From NCBI GenBank assembly GCA_049324875.1, contig JBMONC010000053.1, positions 186,001-250,000 on the forward strand: 64,000 bases of DNA, in the 5' to 3' direction. The notes beneath the pieces were generated by a model, which saw only the letters and a program-made list of their open reading frames with translations, made no database searches and had not been told where the DNA came from. Shown here in pieces: positions 30,223 to 38,269 of the stretch. This stretch comes from JAWLHU01 sp049324875. GTDB taxonomy: Bacteria; Bacillota; Sulfobacillia; Symbiobacteriales; Symbiobacteriaceae. Within the stretch, counting starts at the first letter, position 1. Every line of letters starts with the position of its first letter. The position numbers and the translations under genes are program-made.

Positions 30223-32193
30223 CTACCGCCGCCTCTCCAGCTCGATGATCAGGTCACGCAGCTCGGCGGCCTTCTCGAACTCCAGGTTCTTGGCCGCCTC
30301 CTTCATCTCCTTGCGGAGCTTCTCGACGATCTGCGGGATCTGGTGGCGCGGCGTCTCCAGCAGGTTGATCGGCGGCGCATCCTCCGCCGGCTTGACCGCC
30401 TGGATCACATCCCGCACCGGCTTGACCACCGTCTGCGGGGTGATGCCGTGGACCCGGTTGTACTCCGCCTGGATCGCCCGGCGGCGGTTGGTCTCGCTGA
30501 TCGCCTTCCGCATCGACTCGGTCATCCGGTCGGCGTACATGATCACCCGGCCCTCCACGTTCCGGGCTGCCCGGCCGATGGTCTGGATCAGCGAGCGCTC
30601 CGCCCGGAGGAAGCCCTCCTTGTCGGCGTCGAGGATTGCCACCAGGGAGACCTCGGGGATATCCAGCCCCTCCCGCAGCAGGTTGATCCCCACCAGCACG
30701 TCGAAGACTCCCAGCCGCAGGTCCCGGATGATCGCCATCCGCTCCAGGGTCTCGATGTCGGAGTGCATGTACCGGACCTTGACCCCCAGTTCCTTCAGGT
30801 AGTCGGTCAGGTCCTCCGCCATCTTCTTGGTCAGGGTGGTGACCAGCACCCGCTGGTTCTTGGCCGCCCGCTGTTTGATCTCGCTGTACAGGTCGTCGAT
30901 CTGCCCCTTGATCGGGCGGACCTCCACCTCCGGGTCCAGCAGGCCGGTGGGCCGGACGATCTGCTCGGTGACGAAGTGCGGCTTCACCCGCTGCAGCTCA
31001 TAGGGCCCCGGCGTCGCCGAGACGTAGACCACCTGGTTGATCCGCTCCTCGAACTCCTGGAACTTGAGCGGCCGGTTGTCGGCGGCGGAGGGCAGCCGGA
31101 AGCCGTACTCGATCAGGTTGTCCTTCCGGGCCTTGTCGCCGTTGTACATCGCCCCCACCTGGGGGATGGTGACGTGGCTCTCATCGATCACCAGCAGCCA
31201 ATCCTCCGGGAAGAAGTCCAGCAGGGTGTAGGGCGCCTCCCCCGGCGGGCGGCCCGTCAGATGGCGGCTGTAGTTCTCGATGCCGCTGCAGAAGCCGATC
31301 TCCCGCAGCATCTCCAGGTCGTTCCGGGTCCGCTGCTCCAGCCGCTGCGCCTCCAGCAGCTTCCCCTGGTCCCGCAGCTCCTTGAGCCGCATCTCCAGCT
31401 CTTCCTCGATGGAAATCAGCGCCCGCTCCCGCTTCTCATCCGCCACCACGTAGTGGCTGGCCGGGTAGATCGCCACGTGGTTCATGGTGCCGGTGATCTC
31501 GCCGGTGAACGGGTCGAACTCCGAGATCCGGTCGATCTCGTCGCCGAACCACTCGCAGCGGATCGCCCGCTCGGAGGAGCCAGCCGGGAAGATCTCCACC
31601 ACATCGCCCCGCACCCGGAACTTGTTGCGGACAAAGTTCAGGTCGTTCCGCTCGTATTGGATATCCACCAGCCGGCGGAGGATGAAGTCCCGATCCACCT
31701 GGTTGCCCACCCGGAGGGAGACCGCCAGGTCCTTATAGTCCGCCGGGGAGCCGAGTCCGTAGATGCAGGAGACCGAGGCGACGATGATCACGTCCCGCCG
31801 TTCGAAGAGCGCCATGGTGGCCGAGTGGCGGAGCTTATCGATCTCGTCGTTGATCAGGGAATCCTTCTCGATGTAAGTATCGGTGGTGGGGATGTAGGCT
31901 TCCGGCTGGTAGTAGTCGTAATAAGAGACGAAGTATTCAACGGCGTTCTCCGGGAAGAACTCCTGGAACTCCGAGCAGAGCTGCGCCGCCAGGATCTTGT
32001 TATGGGCGAGGACGAGGGTGGGCCTCTGCACCTTCTCGATCACCCCGGCGATGGTGAAGGTCTTGCCGGTGCCCGTGGCGCCGAGGAGGATCTGCTCCTT
32101 CACGCCCCGCTCCACACTGTTGGCCAGGGCTTCGATCGCCCTGGGCTGATCGCCCCGGGGCTTGTAGTCCGAAACGAGCTTGAACGGCTTCAT
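30223..32193 (-). CDS. uvrB: Excinuclease ABC subunit B
   Basis: A 656-residue UvrB of normal length. It has Walker A GATGTGKTFTIAGV, the DNA-inserting beta-hairpin region YYDYYQPEAYIPTTDTYIEK, DESH in LLVIDESHVTIPQ, helicase motif VI in QTIGRAARNVEGRV, and the C-terminal UVR motif (LEFEKAAELRDLI). It loads onto damaged DNA with UvrA and recruits UvrC for nucleotide excision repair. uvrA is not adjacent in this window. Confidence 0.97.
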   Translation of the reverse strand: MKPFKLVSDYKPRGDQPRAIEALANSVERGVKEQILLGATGTGKTFTIAGVIEKVQRPTLVLAHNKILAAQLCSEFQEFFPENAVEYFVSYYDYYQPEAYIPTTDTYIEKDSLINDEIDKLRHSATMALFERRDVIIVASVSCIYGLGSPADYKDLAVSLRVGNQVDRDFILRRLVDIQYERNDLNFVRNKFRVRGDVVEIFPAGSSERAIRCEWFGDEIDRISEFDPFTGEITGTMNHVAIYPASHYVVADEKRERALISIEEELEMRLKELRDQGKLLEAQRLEQRTRNDLEMLREIGFCSGIENYSRHLTGRPPGEAPYTLLDFFPEDWLLVIDESHVTIPQVGAMYNGDKARKDNLIEYGFRLPSAADNRPLKFQEFEERINQVVYVSATPGPYELQRVKPHFVTEQIVRPTGLLDPEVEVRPIKGQIDDLYSEIKQRAAKNQRVLVTTLTKKMAEDLTDYLKELGVKVRYMHSDIETLERMAIIRDLRLGVFDVLVGINLLREGLDIPEVSLVAILDADKEGFLRAERSLIQTIGRAARNVEGRVIMYADRMTESMRKAISETNRRRAIQAEYNRVHGITPQTVVKPVRDVIQAVKPAEDAPPINLLETPRHQIPQIVEKLRKEMKEAAKNLEFEKAAELRDLIIELERRR

Positions 32194-32293
32194 GCGCTCC
32201 GACCCCCTGTCTGATCCCGTACCTTCCTATTATACCATACCGAACACCTGTACGCTAGGCGAACGGAGGTTGGAGGTTCTGAGCAATTCTCCC

Positions 32294-33004
32294 GTGACCT
32301 GGCCGCCGGCACCCCACTGGCGGGGCTGGCGGCACGTGACCAAGCTGGACCCGGAGCGCCCGCTGCCCGACAGCAGCCTGGAGCTGATCTACGCCAGCGG
32401 CACCGACGCGATCCTGATCGGCGGCTCCACCGGGATGACCCAGGGGGCGGTGCTCAGCCTGCTGGGCCGGCTCCAGGAGGCCCCCGTCCCGGTGGCGCTG
32501 GAGGTCTCCACCATGGAGTCGGCCATGCCGGGCCCGGCGCTCTTCCTGATCCCGCTGGTGCTGAACACAGCCGATGCCCGCTGGCTGGGGCGGGCCCAGG
32601 CCGAGGCGCTGGCCTCCATCCTCCCGGTGGTGGGGGAGTACATCCCCTGGCACCTGCTGCTGCCGGAGGCCTACCTGGTGCTCAACCCCGAGGCGACCGT
32701 GGCCCGGGTGACCGGGGCCGACACCTCGCTGGATGCGGCGATGGCGGCGGCCTATGCCGCCTTTGCCGGGCGGGTCCTGCGGCTGCCGGTGATCTACGTG
32801 GAGTACAGCGGGGCCTTCGGCGACATGGAGCTGCTCCGGGCGGTGAAGGAGCAGGCGGGGGAGGCCCATCTCATCTACGGGGGCGGCATCACCGGGGCCG
32901 AGCAGGCCGCCCTGGCGGGGAGGTGGGCCGATACGGTGGTGGTCGGGAACCTGGTCTACACCGCACCCGACCGGCTGAAGGAGACCGTCGACGCCCTCCG
33001 GTAG
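32294..33004 (+). CDS. pcrB: PcrB-type heptaprenylglyceryl phosphate synthase family
   Basis: About 236 residues with a TIM-barrel prenyltransferase pattern. KLDPERPLP starts the first strand and a phosphate-binding SGTDAILIGGSTGMTQ, VLEVS-like ALEVST, LLPEAYLVLNP, YVEYSGAFG, LIYGGGIT and DTVVVGNLVY follow. This is the PcrB/GGGPS family that joins a polyprenyl chain to sn-glycerol-1-phosphate. The start is uncertain: GTG at 32294 lacks a close ribosome binding site, and the GGAGGs upstream fit no in-frame codon well. It is divergent from uvrB. Confidence 0.9.
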   Translation: MTWPPAPHWRGWRHVTKLDPERPLPDSSLELIYASGTDAILIGGSTGMTQGAVLSLLGRLQEAPVPVALEVSTMESAMPGPALFLIPLVLNTADARWLGRAQAEALASILPVVGEYIPWHLLLPEAYLVLNPEATVARVTGADTSLDAAMAAAYAAFAGRVLRLPVIYVEYSGAFGDMELLRAVKEQAGEAHLIYGGGITGAEQAALAGRWADTVVVGNLVYTAPDRLKETVDALR

Positions 33005-33026
33005 CCCGTGGGCCGGGGAAGAGGAA

Positions 33027-33058
33027 AGCCACCAACACCGATGGTTGGTGGCTCTTTT
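33027..33058. terminator. Terminator between pcrB and oppC
   Basis: A 10-bp perfect stem (33027-33036 with 33044-33053) with a TCTTTT tail on the plus strand and AAA-rich flank for the minus strand. It serves two convergent genes. Confidence 0.82.
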
Positions 33059-33067
33059 CGTGCGGCG

Positions 33068-33973
33068 TTACCGCTTCATCTTGGGGTCCAGGGCGTCCCG
33101 CAAGCCGTCACCGACGAAGTTGAAGCAGATGACGACCAGGAAGATCGCAAAGCCCGGCCAGATGGAGACCCACGGGGCCTGCTTCAGGAAGGCCCGGCCG
33201 GCAAAGAGCATCTGGCCCCAGGAGATGGCGGGCGGCGGGGTGCCGATGCCCAGGAAGGAGAGGCCGGACTCGGAGAGGATCGCGCCGCCGATTCGCAGGG
33301 TGGCCGAGACGATGATCGGGCCCATCGCATTCGGCAGGATGTGCCGGAAGATCAGGCGGGCGTCGGTGGCGCCCATCGCCCGGGAGGCCACGGAGAAGTC
33401 GCGCTGCCGCAGCGTCAGGAACTGCGAGCGGACAATCTGGGCCAGGCTGGGCCAGGAGGTGACGCCGATCACGAACATGATGTTGAAGACCGAGGGCTTG
33501 ATCACCGCAACCACGGTGATCAGCAGGAAGAAGACCGGGATGATGTCAATCGCCTCGGCGATCCGCATCAGCAGGAGGTCGATCCAGGTGCCGCCGTAGA
33601 AGCCGGCCACGGCGCCCACCAGGGTGCCGATCGTCACCGCCATGCCCATCGCAACGAAGCCGACCGAGAGCGAGACCCGGGAGCCCCAGATCATCCGGGA
33701 GAGCACGTCCCGGCCCAGGTTGTCGGTGCCGAGGGGATGCTCCGGGCTGGGCGGCTGGAAGCGCTCGGCGATGTTCATCGTATCCAGCGGTTCGCTGGCC
33801 AGATACGGGGCGAGCAGCGCCACGGTGTAAAAGAGCAGCAGGACCACGCCGCCCATGACGGCGGTCTTGTTGCGCATGAAGCGGCGGAGGATCTGCTGGA
33901 ACTGGGAGGTCTCCTTGGGGGCAACTCCGCCCTGCTTCTTGGTATCCGCTTGCTTGCTCTGTGGAAGAGCCAC
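33068..33973 (-). CDS. Peptide ABC transporter permease (DppC/OppC type)
   Basis: A 301-residue inner-membrane permease with six helices. The N-terminal OppC-type segment (FQQILRRFMRNKTAVMGG) is followed by the GTDNLGRDVLSRMIWGSRVSL signature, the ABC-facing EAA loop (RAMGATDARLIFRHILPNA) and GLSFLGIGTPPPAISWG near the end. GTG at 33973 has AGGGGG 8 bases upstream. It is the third gene of the minus-strand oppA-oppB-oppC set. No ATPase genes follow in the window, so they must be elsewhere. Confidence 0.93.
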   Translation of the reverse strand: MALPQSKQADTKKQGGVAPKETSQFQQILRRFMRNKTAVMGGVVLLLFYTVALLAPYLASEPLDTMNIAERFQPPSPEHPLGTDNLGRDVLSRMIWGSRVSLSVGFVAMGMAVTIGTLVGAVAGFYGGTWIDLLLMRIAEAIDIIPVFFLLITVVAVIKPSVFNIMFVIGVTSWPSLAQIVRSQFLTLRQRDFSVASRAMGATDARLIFRHILPNAMGPIIVSATLRIGGAILSESGLSFLGIGTPPPAISWGQMLFAGRAFLKQAPWVSIWPGFAIFLVVICFNFVGDGLRDALDPKMKR

Positions 33974-33990
33974 GGGTGTCACCCCCTATG

Positions 33991-34977
33991 CTAGTCGTAC
34001 TTGATGCGCGGGTCGACCCAGACGTAAGCCATATCCACCAGGAGGAAGCCCACCAGGGTCAACACGGAAGACATGAGCATGATCGCCATGGAGACGTTGT
34101 AGTCGCGCTGGATGACAGCGTCGAAGCCGACACGGCCGATCCCGGGCCACGAGAAGATGGTCTCGATGATGACCGAGCCACCCACCAGGGAGGAGAGAAG
34201 GCCACCCGAGATGGCGATGATCGGCAGCAGGGCATTCCGGAGCGCATGCTTGTAGATGACGACCTGCTCTGCCAGGCCCTTGGCGCGGGCGGTGCGGACG
34301 TAGTCTTCCTTCAGAACCTCCAGCATGCTGGAGCGCATAAAGCGTGTAAGGCTTGTCAGACCGCCGAAGACGATGACCATCAGGGGCAGGAGCATGTACT
34401 TGGCTCGGTCGGCAACAACGGAGAGCCACCCGTAAGTTTCAAAGTTAATGCCCGGCGTGGCGATGCCATTCGTCGGAATCAGCCCGCCGGAGTTCATGGC
34501 AACGCCCCAGATCAGGAGGGTCGCAACCCAGAAGCTGGGCGCCGCCTGCCCCGCAAAGGCCAGGCCTGTCACGGAGTAGTCGAGCTTGGAGTACTGTTTC
34601 ACCGCGGAGACGACACCCAGGGGAATGGCGATCGAATAGATGAGGAAGAGGGCAACCAGGTTGAGCTGCAGCGTGTTGGGCAGCGCGGAGACAATGACCT
34701 CGCCCACGGGCTTGCGGTAGAAGTAGGAGGTACCGAAGTCGCCGGTCAGGACGTTGCCGAGCCAGCGGATGTACTGAATATGGATCGGGTCGTTGAGGCC
34801 CCAGCGGTCTCTGAGCGCCTCCAGCCTGGACGGGTCCATGGTCGCGTCGGCCTCGGCAGCCAGCAGAACATTTTCCGGGCCGCCGGGGGCCATCTGCATG
34901 ATGCCGAACGAGAAGAGGGTCGCAAGGATCAGCAGCGGGATCATGTTGAGGATGCGCTTGGTCAGGAAGCGGCCCAT
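33991..34977 (-). CDS. Peptide ABC transporter permease (DppB/OppB type)
   Basis: A 328-residue permease. The N-terminal signature FLTKRILNMIPLLILATLFSF, a periplasmic loop of about 75 residues with LGNVLTGDFGTSYFYRKPV, the EAA loop YVRTARAKGLAEQVVIYKHALRNA shortened here to its core ARAKGLAEQ, and VIIETIFSWPGIGRVG are all standard for DppB/OppB. It partners with the DppC-type permease 17 bases downstream. A terminator-like hairpin upstream (35011-35046) should lower its expression relative to the binding protein. Confidence 0.94.
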   Translation of the reverse strand: MGRFLTKRILNMIPLLILATLFSFGIMQMAPGGPENVLLAAEADATMDPSRLEALRDRWGLNDPIHIQYIRWLGNVLTGDFGTSYFYRKPVGEVIVSALPNTLQLNLVALFLIYSIAIPLGVVSAVKQYSKLDYSVTGLAFAGQAAPSFWVATLLIWGVAMNSGGLIPTNGIATPGINFETYGWLSVVADRAKYMLLPLMVIVFGGLTSLTRFMRSSMLEVLKEDYVRTARAKGLAEQVVIYKHALRNALLPIIAISGGLLSSLVGGSVIIETIFSWPGIGRVGFDAVIQRDYNVSMAIMLMSSVLTLVGFLLVDMAYVWVDPRIKYD

Positions 34978-35010
34978 CCGGTGTCACCACCCTTATGGTC
35001 GATTGTCGGG

Positions 35011-35046
35011 CGATAAAAGGGGGCGCCCAGGGCGGGCGCCCCCTTC
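35011..35046 (-). terminator. Intra-operon terminator between binding protein and permeases
   Basis: A 10-bp perfect stem (35019-35028 with 35034-35043) with TTTT on the minus strand. Partial read-through would give more binding protein than permease, a common arrangement. Confidence 0.75.
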
Positions 35047-35067
35047 CGAAGGTATCCTTGGCGGGAC

Positions 35068-36762
35068 TTACTGCTCGTTAATATACCACTGGTAGACGTA
35101 GGCGGTGTCGGCACCGGTGCCGGGGAAGTTCCGCACGCCCTTGATCCGGCTGCTGACGAAGTCGGTGTACTTGTTGGCGTAGACGATGATCACCGGCGCC
35201 TCGTCGATGACGATCTTCTGGAACTCCGAGTAGTACTGCTTCCGCTTGGCCGGGTCGAACTCGGAGCGGGCATCCTCCAGGAGCTTGTCCACCGTCGGGT
35301 TGCCGTAACGGGAGCGGTTGAAGCCGTTCACGTTGCCCTTGGCATCCGGCTTGCCGGTGGAGCTGTGGAAGAGGTTGTACTGGGAGTCGGGGTCGAGGCC
35401 CAGGCTCATGCCGCCGAAGGAGAGGTCGAACTTGCCCGGCTTGGTGAAGTTGTCGGTGAGGGCGTTGAAGTCCATCAGCTGGACATCCAGCTCCACGCCG
35501 ATCTGCTTCCAGTTGTTCCGGGCGATGGTGGCGATGCCCTCGATCAGGGTGGAGCCGGAGCTGCCGTAGAAGGTCAGCTTCAGGGGCTTGCCATCCTTCT
35601 CGTAGATGCCGTTGGCGCCCATGGTGTAGCCGGCCTGCTCCAGGAGCTGCTTGGCCTTGGCGGGGTCATACGGATAGGCCTTGGCAGAGGAGTCGAAAGC
35701 CCAGGAGACCGGAGGAATCGGGCCCGGAGGAATGGTGGCACGGCCCTCCATGACGCCCTGGATGATCGCCTGGCGGTCGAGGCCGTAGGTCAGCGCCTGG
35801 CGGACCAGCTTGTTGTCAAGGGGCGGCTTGGTGTTGTTGATCTGGATGTAGCCGAAGCCGTTCCGATCGTAGTGGTACGGGGTCAGCTTGTCCTTGAAGT
35901 CCTTCTCGAGCATGGCCACATCAGCCGGCTCGGGGTTGATCCAGTCGATCTCGCCGTTCTGGACGGCGGCCAGCTGGGTCTGGCTGTCGGGGATCACCTT
36001 GTACATGATGGTCTCGATGAAGGGGGCGCCGCCCTTGGCCTTGGAGGCGAACCAGTTGGGGTTCCGCTCCAGGATCACGTACTGGCCGCGGACGTACTCC
36101 TTCAGCTTGTAGGGGCCGGTGCCGACAGGGTTCATGGAGACAGGGTTCTTGTCCATGTCCTTGACCGGCGTGCCCTCAAACAGCTTCTTCTGCATGATGC
36201 CGTAGTTGATGTTGGTGAAGATCGGGGCGAAGGGCTTCTTCATCTTGATGGTGACGGTGTACTTGTCGGTCGCCGTCACGGACTCGATGTCCTTCAGAGA
36301 GGCAGCGCGCGGGCCGGTGTAGTCCGGGTGCTTAATGGTCATCAGGGTGAAGGCAACGTCCTCGGCGGTCAGCTCAGCGCCGTCGGTGAACTTGATGCCC
36401 TCCTTGATCTTGATGGTGAAGGTCAGCTTGTCGTCAGAGATCTTCCAGGACTCGGCGACATGCGGCTGGGGCTCCCAGTTGTCGTTGAACTCGAACAGGC
36501 CGTCGTAGATGTGCTGGACGATCTCGGCACCGTAAGCCGTGGAGTAGAGAATCGGGTTGAAGCTGTCCGGCTCCTTATCGAGGGCCAGGTTCACCTGACC
36601 GCCGACAGCGGGCTTCTTGGCAACGTTAGCCGGCTTGTCTGCGGGCTTGTCCGCGGGCTTGTCGCCGCCGGTGGCCCCCTGCTTGGGACCGCAAGCCGCC
36701 AGGAACATGCTGGTGGCGACCAGCAGGCTCAGCAGGAGTGAGGCCTTACGACCAAAGCGCAT
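35068..36762 (-). CDS. Peptide ABC transporter substrate-binding lipoprotein
   Basis: A 564-residue SBP_bac_5 family protein. The lipoprotein signal has lipobox FLAAC at about residue 25, followed by a Lys/Pro/Ala linker with DKPADKPADKPA repeats. Family signatures include EPDSFNPILYSTAYGAEIV, WKISDDKLTFTIKIKEGIKF and FTDGAELTAEDVAFTL. ATG at 36762 is chosen over 36795 because AAAGGGGGAAA lies upstream and the signal peptide then starts properly (MRFGRKASLLLSLLV). It should bind oligopeptides or a similar ligand outside the membrane. Confidence 0.94.
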   Translation of the reverse strand: MRFGRKASLLLSLLVATSMFLAACGPKQGATGGDKPADKPADKPANVAKKPAVGGQVNLALDKEPDSFNPILYSTAYGAEIVQHIYDGLFEFNDNWEPQPHVAESWKISDDKLTFTIKIKEGIKFTDGAELTAEDVAFTLMTIKHPDYTGPRAASLKDIESVTATDKYTVTIKMKKPFAPIFTNINYGIMQKKLFEGTPVKDMDKNPVSMNPVGTGPYKLKEYVRGQYVILERNPNWFASKAKGGAPFIETIMYKVIPDSQTQLAAVQNGEIDWINPEPADVAMLEKDFKDKLTPYHYDRNGFGYIQINNTKPPLDNKLVRQALTYGLDRQAIIQGVMEGRATIPPGPIPPVSWAFDSSAKAYPYDPAKAKQLLEQAGYTMGANGIYEKDGKPLKLTFYGSSGSTLIEGIATIARNNWKQIGVELDVQLMDFNALTDNFTKPGKFDLSFGGMSLGLDPDSQYNLFHSSTGKPDAKGNVNGFNRSRYGNPTVDKLLEDARSEFDPAKRKQYYSEFQKIVIDEAPVIIVYANKYTDFVSSRIKGVRNFPGTGADTAYVYQWYINEQ

Positions 36763-37066
36763 CTCTCTGTTTCCCCCTTTAATGGTGTGGCCCAAAATGA
36801 TTCAGGCGCAGATAAGACGGCCCGATTGTGTCGCTGGTTCAGAGAAATTGTCGGCCAATTATAGTTATACTTTTACCCCTTGTTGCTATCGTCAGTAATT
36901 GACATCACATTCTACGCGCGCTACCGTGACTTGCCTCGGTTGCGGGAATGAGCGCGCATTACTCTGGAGAGCGGTGGGGGTATGTGACATGAACGCCCCA
37001 ATGAACTCTTCCCTGTGTACGGCGGGCGAGGAGTTCGCCCGCTCTGAGGCGGCAGCCGGTGCCTGG
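36763..37066. other. Intergenic region with hairpin at 37022-37042
   Basis: This 304-base stretch holds an AT-rich segment (36850-36900) that probably contains the oppA promoter and, at its far end, an 8-bp perfect hairpin (37022-37029 with 37035-37042) that may end transcription of the split coat-like gene. I see no gene in it. Confidence 0.5.
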
Positions 37067-37561
37067 CTAGTCGCAGTCCTTGCAGGCGTCCTTGGGTACC
37101 ATCGGAGGGCAGCCGGCGGTCACCGTTCTGCACTCCTTCGGCATGCACATGCCCAGGGTGGGAACTAGCACCTGCACCGTGGCCTTGGACTTGATCACAA
37201 TGCAGAAGTTGAAGACACAGTTGATCTCGCTGTTCGCCTCGTCGAAGACGCAGCAGCAGTTGCCGGTGACATCGCACTGAATTTGAGTACCCACCGGGAC
37301 GCAGAGGACCACCTGCTTCAGGACCACCACAACCTGGTTGATGGTGGCGATCGGGACGCCATTCAACCGGTTGAAGAGCCGAAGGGTGACAGGGACGTTG
37401 ATCGCCAGGCAGACCAGGAACTTGTTCTTCTTCGCATCGACCTCCTGGCGGGAGACCTCCCGGCAAGTAATCTGCTGAGTATCGATCTGGCAGTCCACCA
37501 CGACCGGTGTTTCGTTGGGGATGTCAGGCGCCGGAAAGGTGCGCTCTATCCGTTGCTCCTG
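37067..37561 (-). CDS. 3' part of the split spore-coat-like gene
   Basis: Reading backwards from the stop at 37067 the frame is open through 37561 and encodes EQRIERTFPAPDIPNETPVV, then VDCQIDTQQITCREVSRQEV, a beta-rich middle (VVLKQVVLCVPVGTQIQCDV, GNCCCVF) and QVLVPTLGMCMPKECR. Every block aligns by eye with the intact paralogue at 40039-40698. The paralogue's N-terminal IEAxKVFDFC block is missing here and is found 2.3 kb away at 39812-39886. Before excision an internal GTG (37501, no good ribosome site) would be the only start. The family resembles SPOCS/DUF3794-like spore proteins (moderate certainty). Confidence 0.75.
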   Translation of the reverse strand, partial: QEQRIERTFPAPDIPNETPVVVDCQIDTQQITCREVSRQEVDAKKNKFLVCLAINVPVTLRLFNRLNGVPIATINQVVVVLKQVVLCVPVGTQIQCDVTGNCCCVFDEANSEINCVFNFCIVIKSKATVQVLVPTLGMCMPKECRTVTAGCPPMVPKDACKDCD

Positions 37562-37567
37562 GAAGCA
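37553..37567. repeat. Left attachment site of the intervening element
   Basis: TTGCTCCTGGAAGCA. It matches the right site 39818-39832 at 14 of 15 positions and in the same orientation. The dyad TGCTYC-TG-GAAGCA centres on TG at 37560-37561, the form expected of a serine-recombinase core. Confidence 0.75.
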
Positions 37568-37710
37568 TCGGCAGAAGCCGAACCGACTGATACCTTTGTG
37601 CTAGGACGGAATTAAACACCTCCACGGATGGAGGGAGAGGTGCGGACCCGGTATACTGGGAGACGCTAGTTCGCCGTTTGCTGCGGACACGCCTTAAAGG
37701 GGGTTCCTTC

Positions 37711-38226
37711 ATGCGCAAGGCCGTACCGGTTCTGCTCATCGTCGGGTTTGCCGCCTTCATCATCTACATGATCAGCGGCATGAAGAGCGTCCAGGAGACC
37801 CCTCCGGGGCCGATCTCGCTGCCCGAGCAGTTTGGCGCCTTCCGGCAGACCTACCTCGCCACGGGCGAAGAGGGGCTGCTCAACTTCGACCGCCAGCATA
37901 AGAAGCGAATTCCGATCAAGGAAGGGGTCAAGGGGGAGTACACCGACGGCACGGTCAAGGTGGACCTCTGGGTGGCCAACGGGGCCGGCCCGACCCACGC
38001 CCATCAGATGTTCATGGAGATGGCCTCGACCATCGGCACTGACCACCTGATCTTCACCCAGCCCAAGCCGGTGGAGCTGGGCAGCATCACCGGCTACCGG
38101 ACCGAGGGGCAGGAAGCGGTCAACTTCTTCTTCACCAAGGATGGCCGGGTTTACTGGATCGGCATCCGGGGCGGCAACCCGGACGAGGTGGTCAAGACCT
38201 TTCTGTCGGGGCTGGTGGATCCTTAA
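37711..38226 (+). CDS. Cargo gene: membrane-anchored protein of unknown function
   Basis: A 171-residue protein with a single N-terminal membrane helix (AVPVLLIVGFAAFIIYMISG) and an extracytoplasmic beta-rich domain (FDRQHKKRIPIKEGVKGEYT, GPTHAHQMFMEMASTIGTDH, VNFFFTKDGRVYWIG). AAAGGGGG lies 7 bases before ATG. It is convergent with the recombinase and is the only other gene in the element. It does not look like a small basic recombination directionality factor. I do not recognise the family. It would be lost from the chromosome on excision. Confidence 0.7.
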   Translation: MRKAVPVLLIVGFAAFIIYMISGMKSVQETPPGPISLPEQFGAFRQTYLATGEEGLLNFDRQHKKRIPIKEGVKGEYTDGTVKVDLWVANGAGPTHAHQMFMEMASTIGTDHLIFTQPKPVELGSITGYRTEGQEAVNFFFTKDGRVYWIGIRGGNPDEVVKTFLSGLVDP

Positions 38227-38269
38227 GCATATCGGTCAGGCGGGGGAGTGGTCTTTCATGGCCGCTTCC

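Noticed and set aside
37067..37501. Treating the 144-codon frame from GTG 37501 as a complete gene
   Set aside because: No ribosome binding site precedes it, and homology to the intact paralogue continues upstream to the attachment site at 37561.
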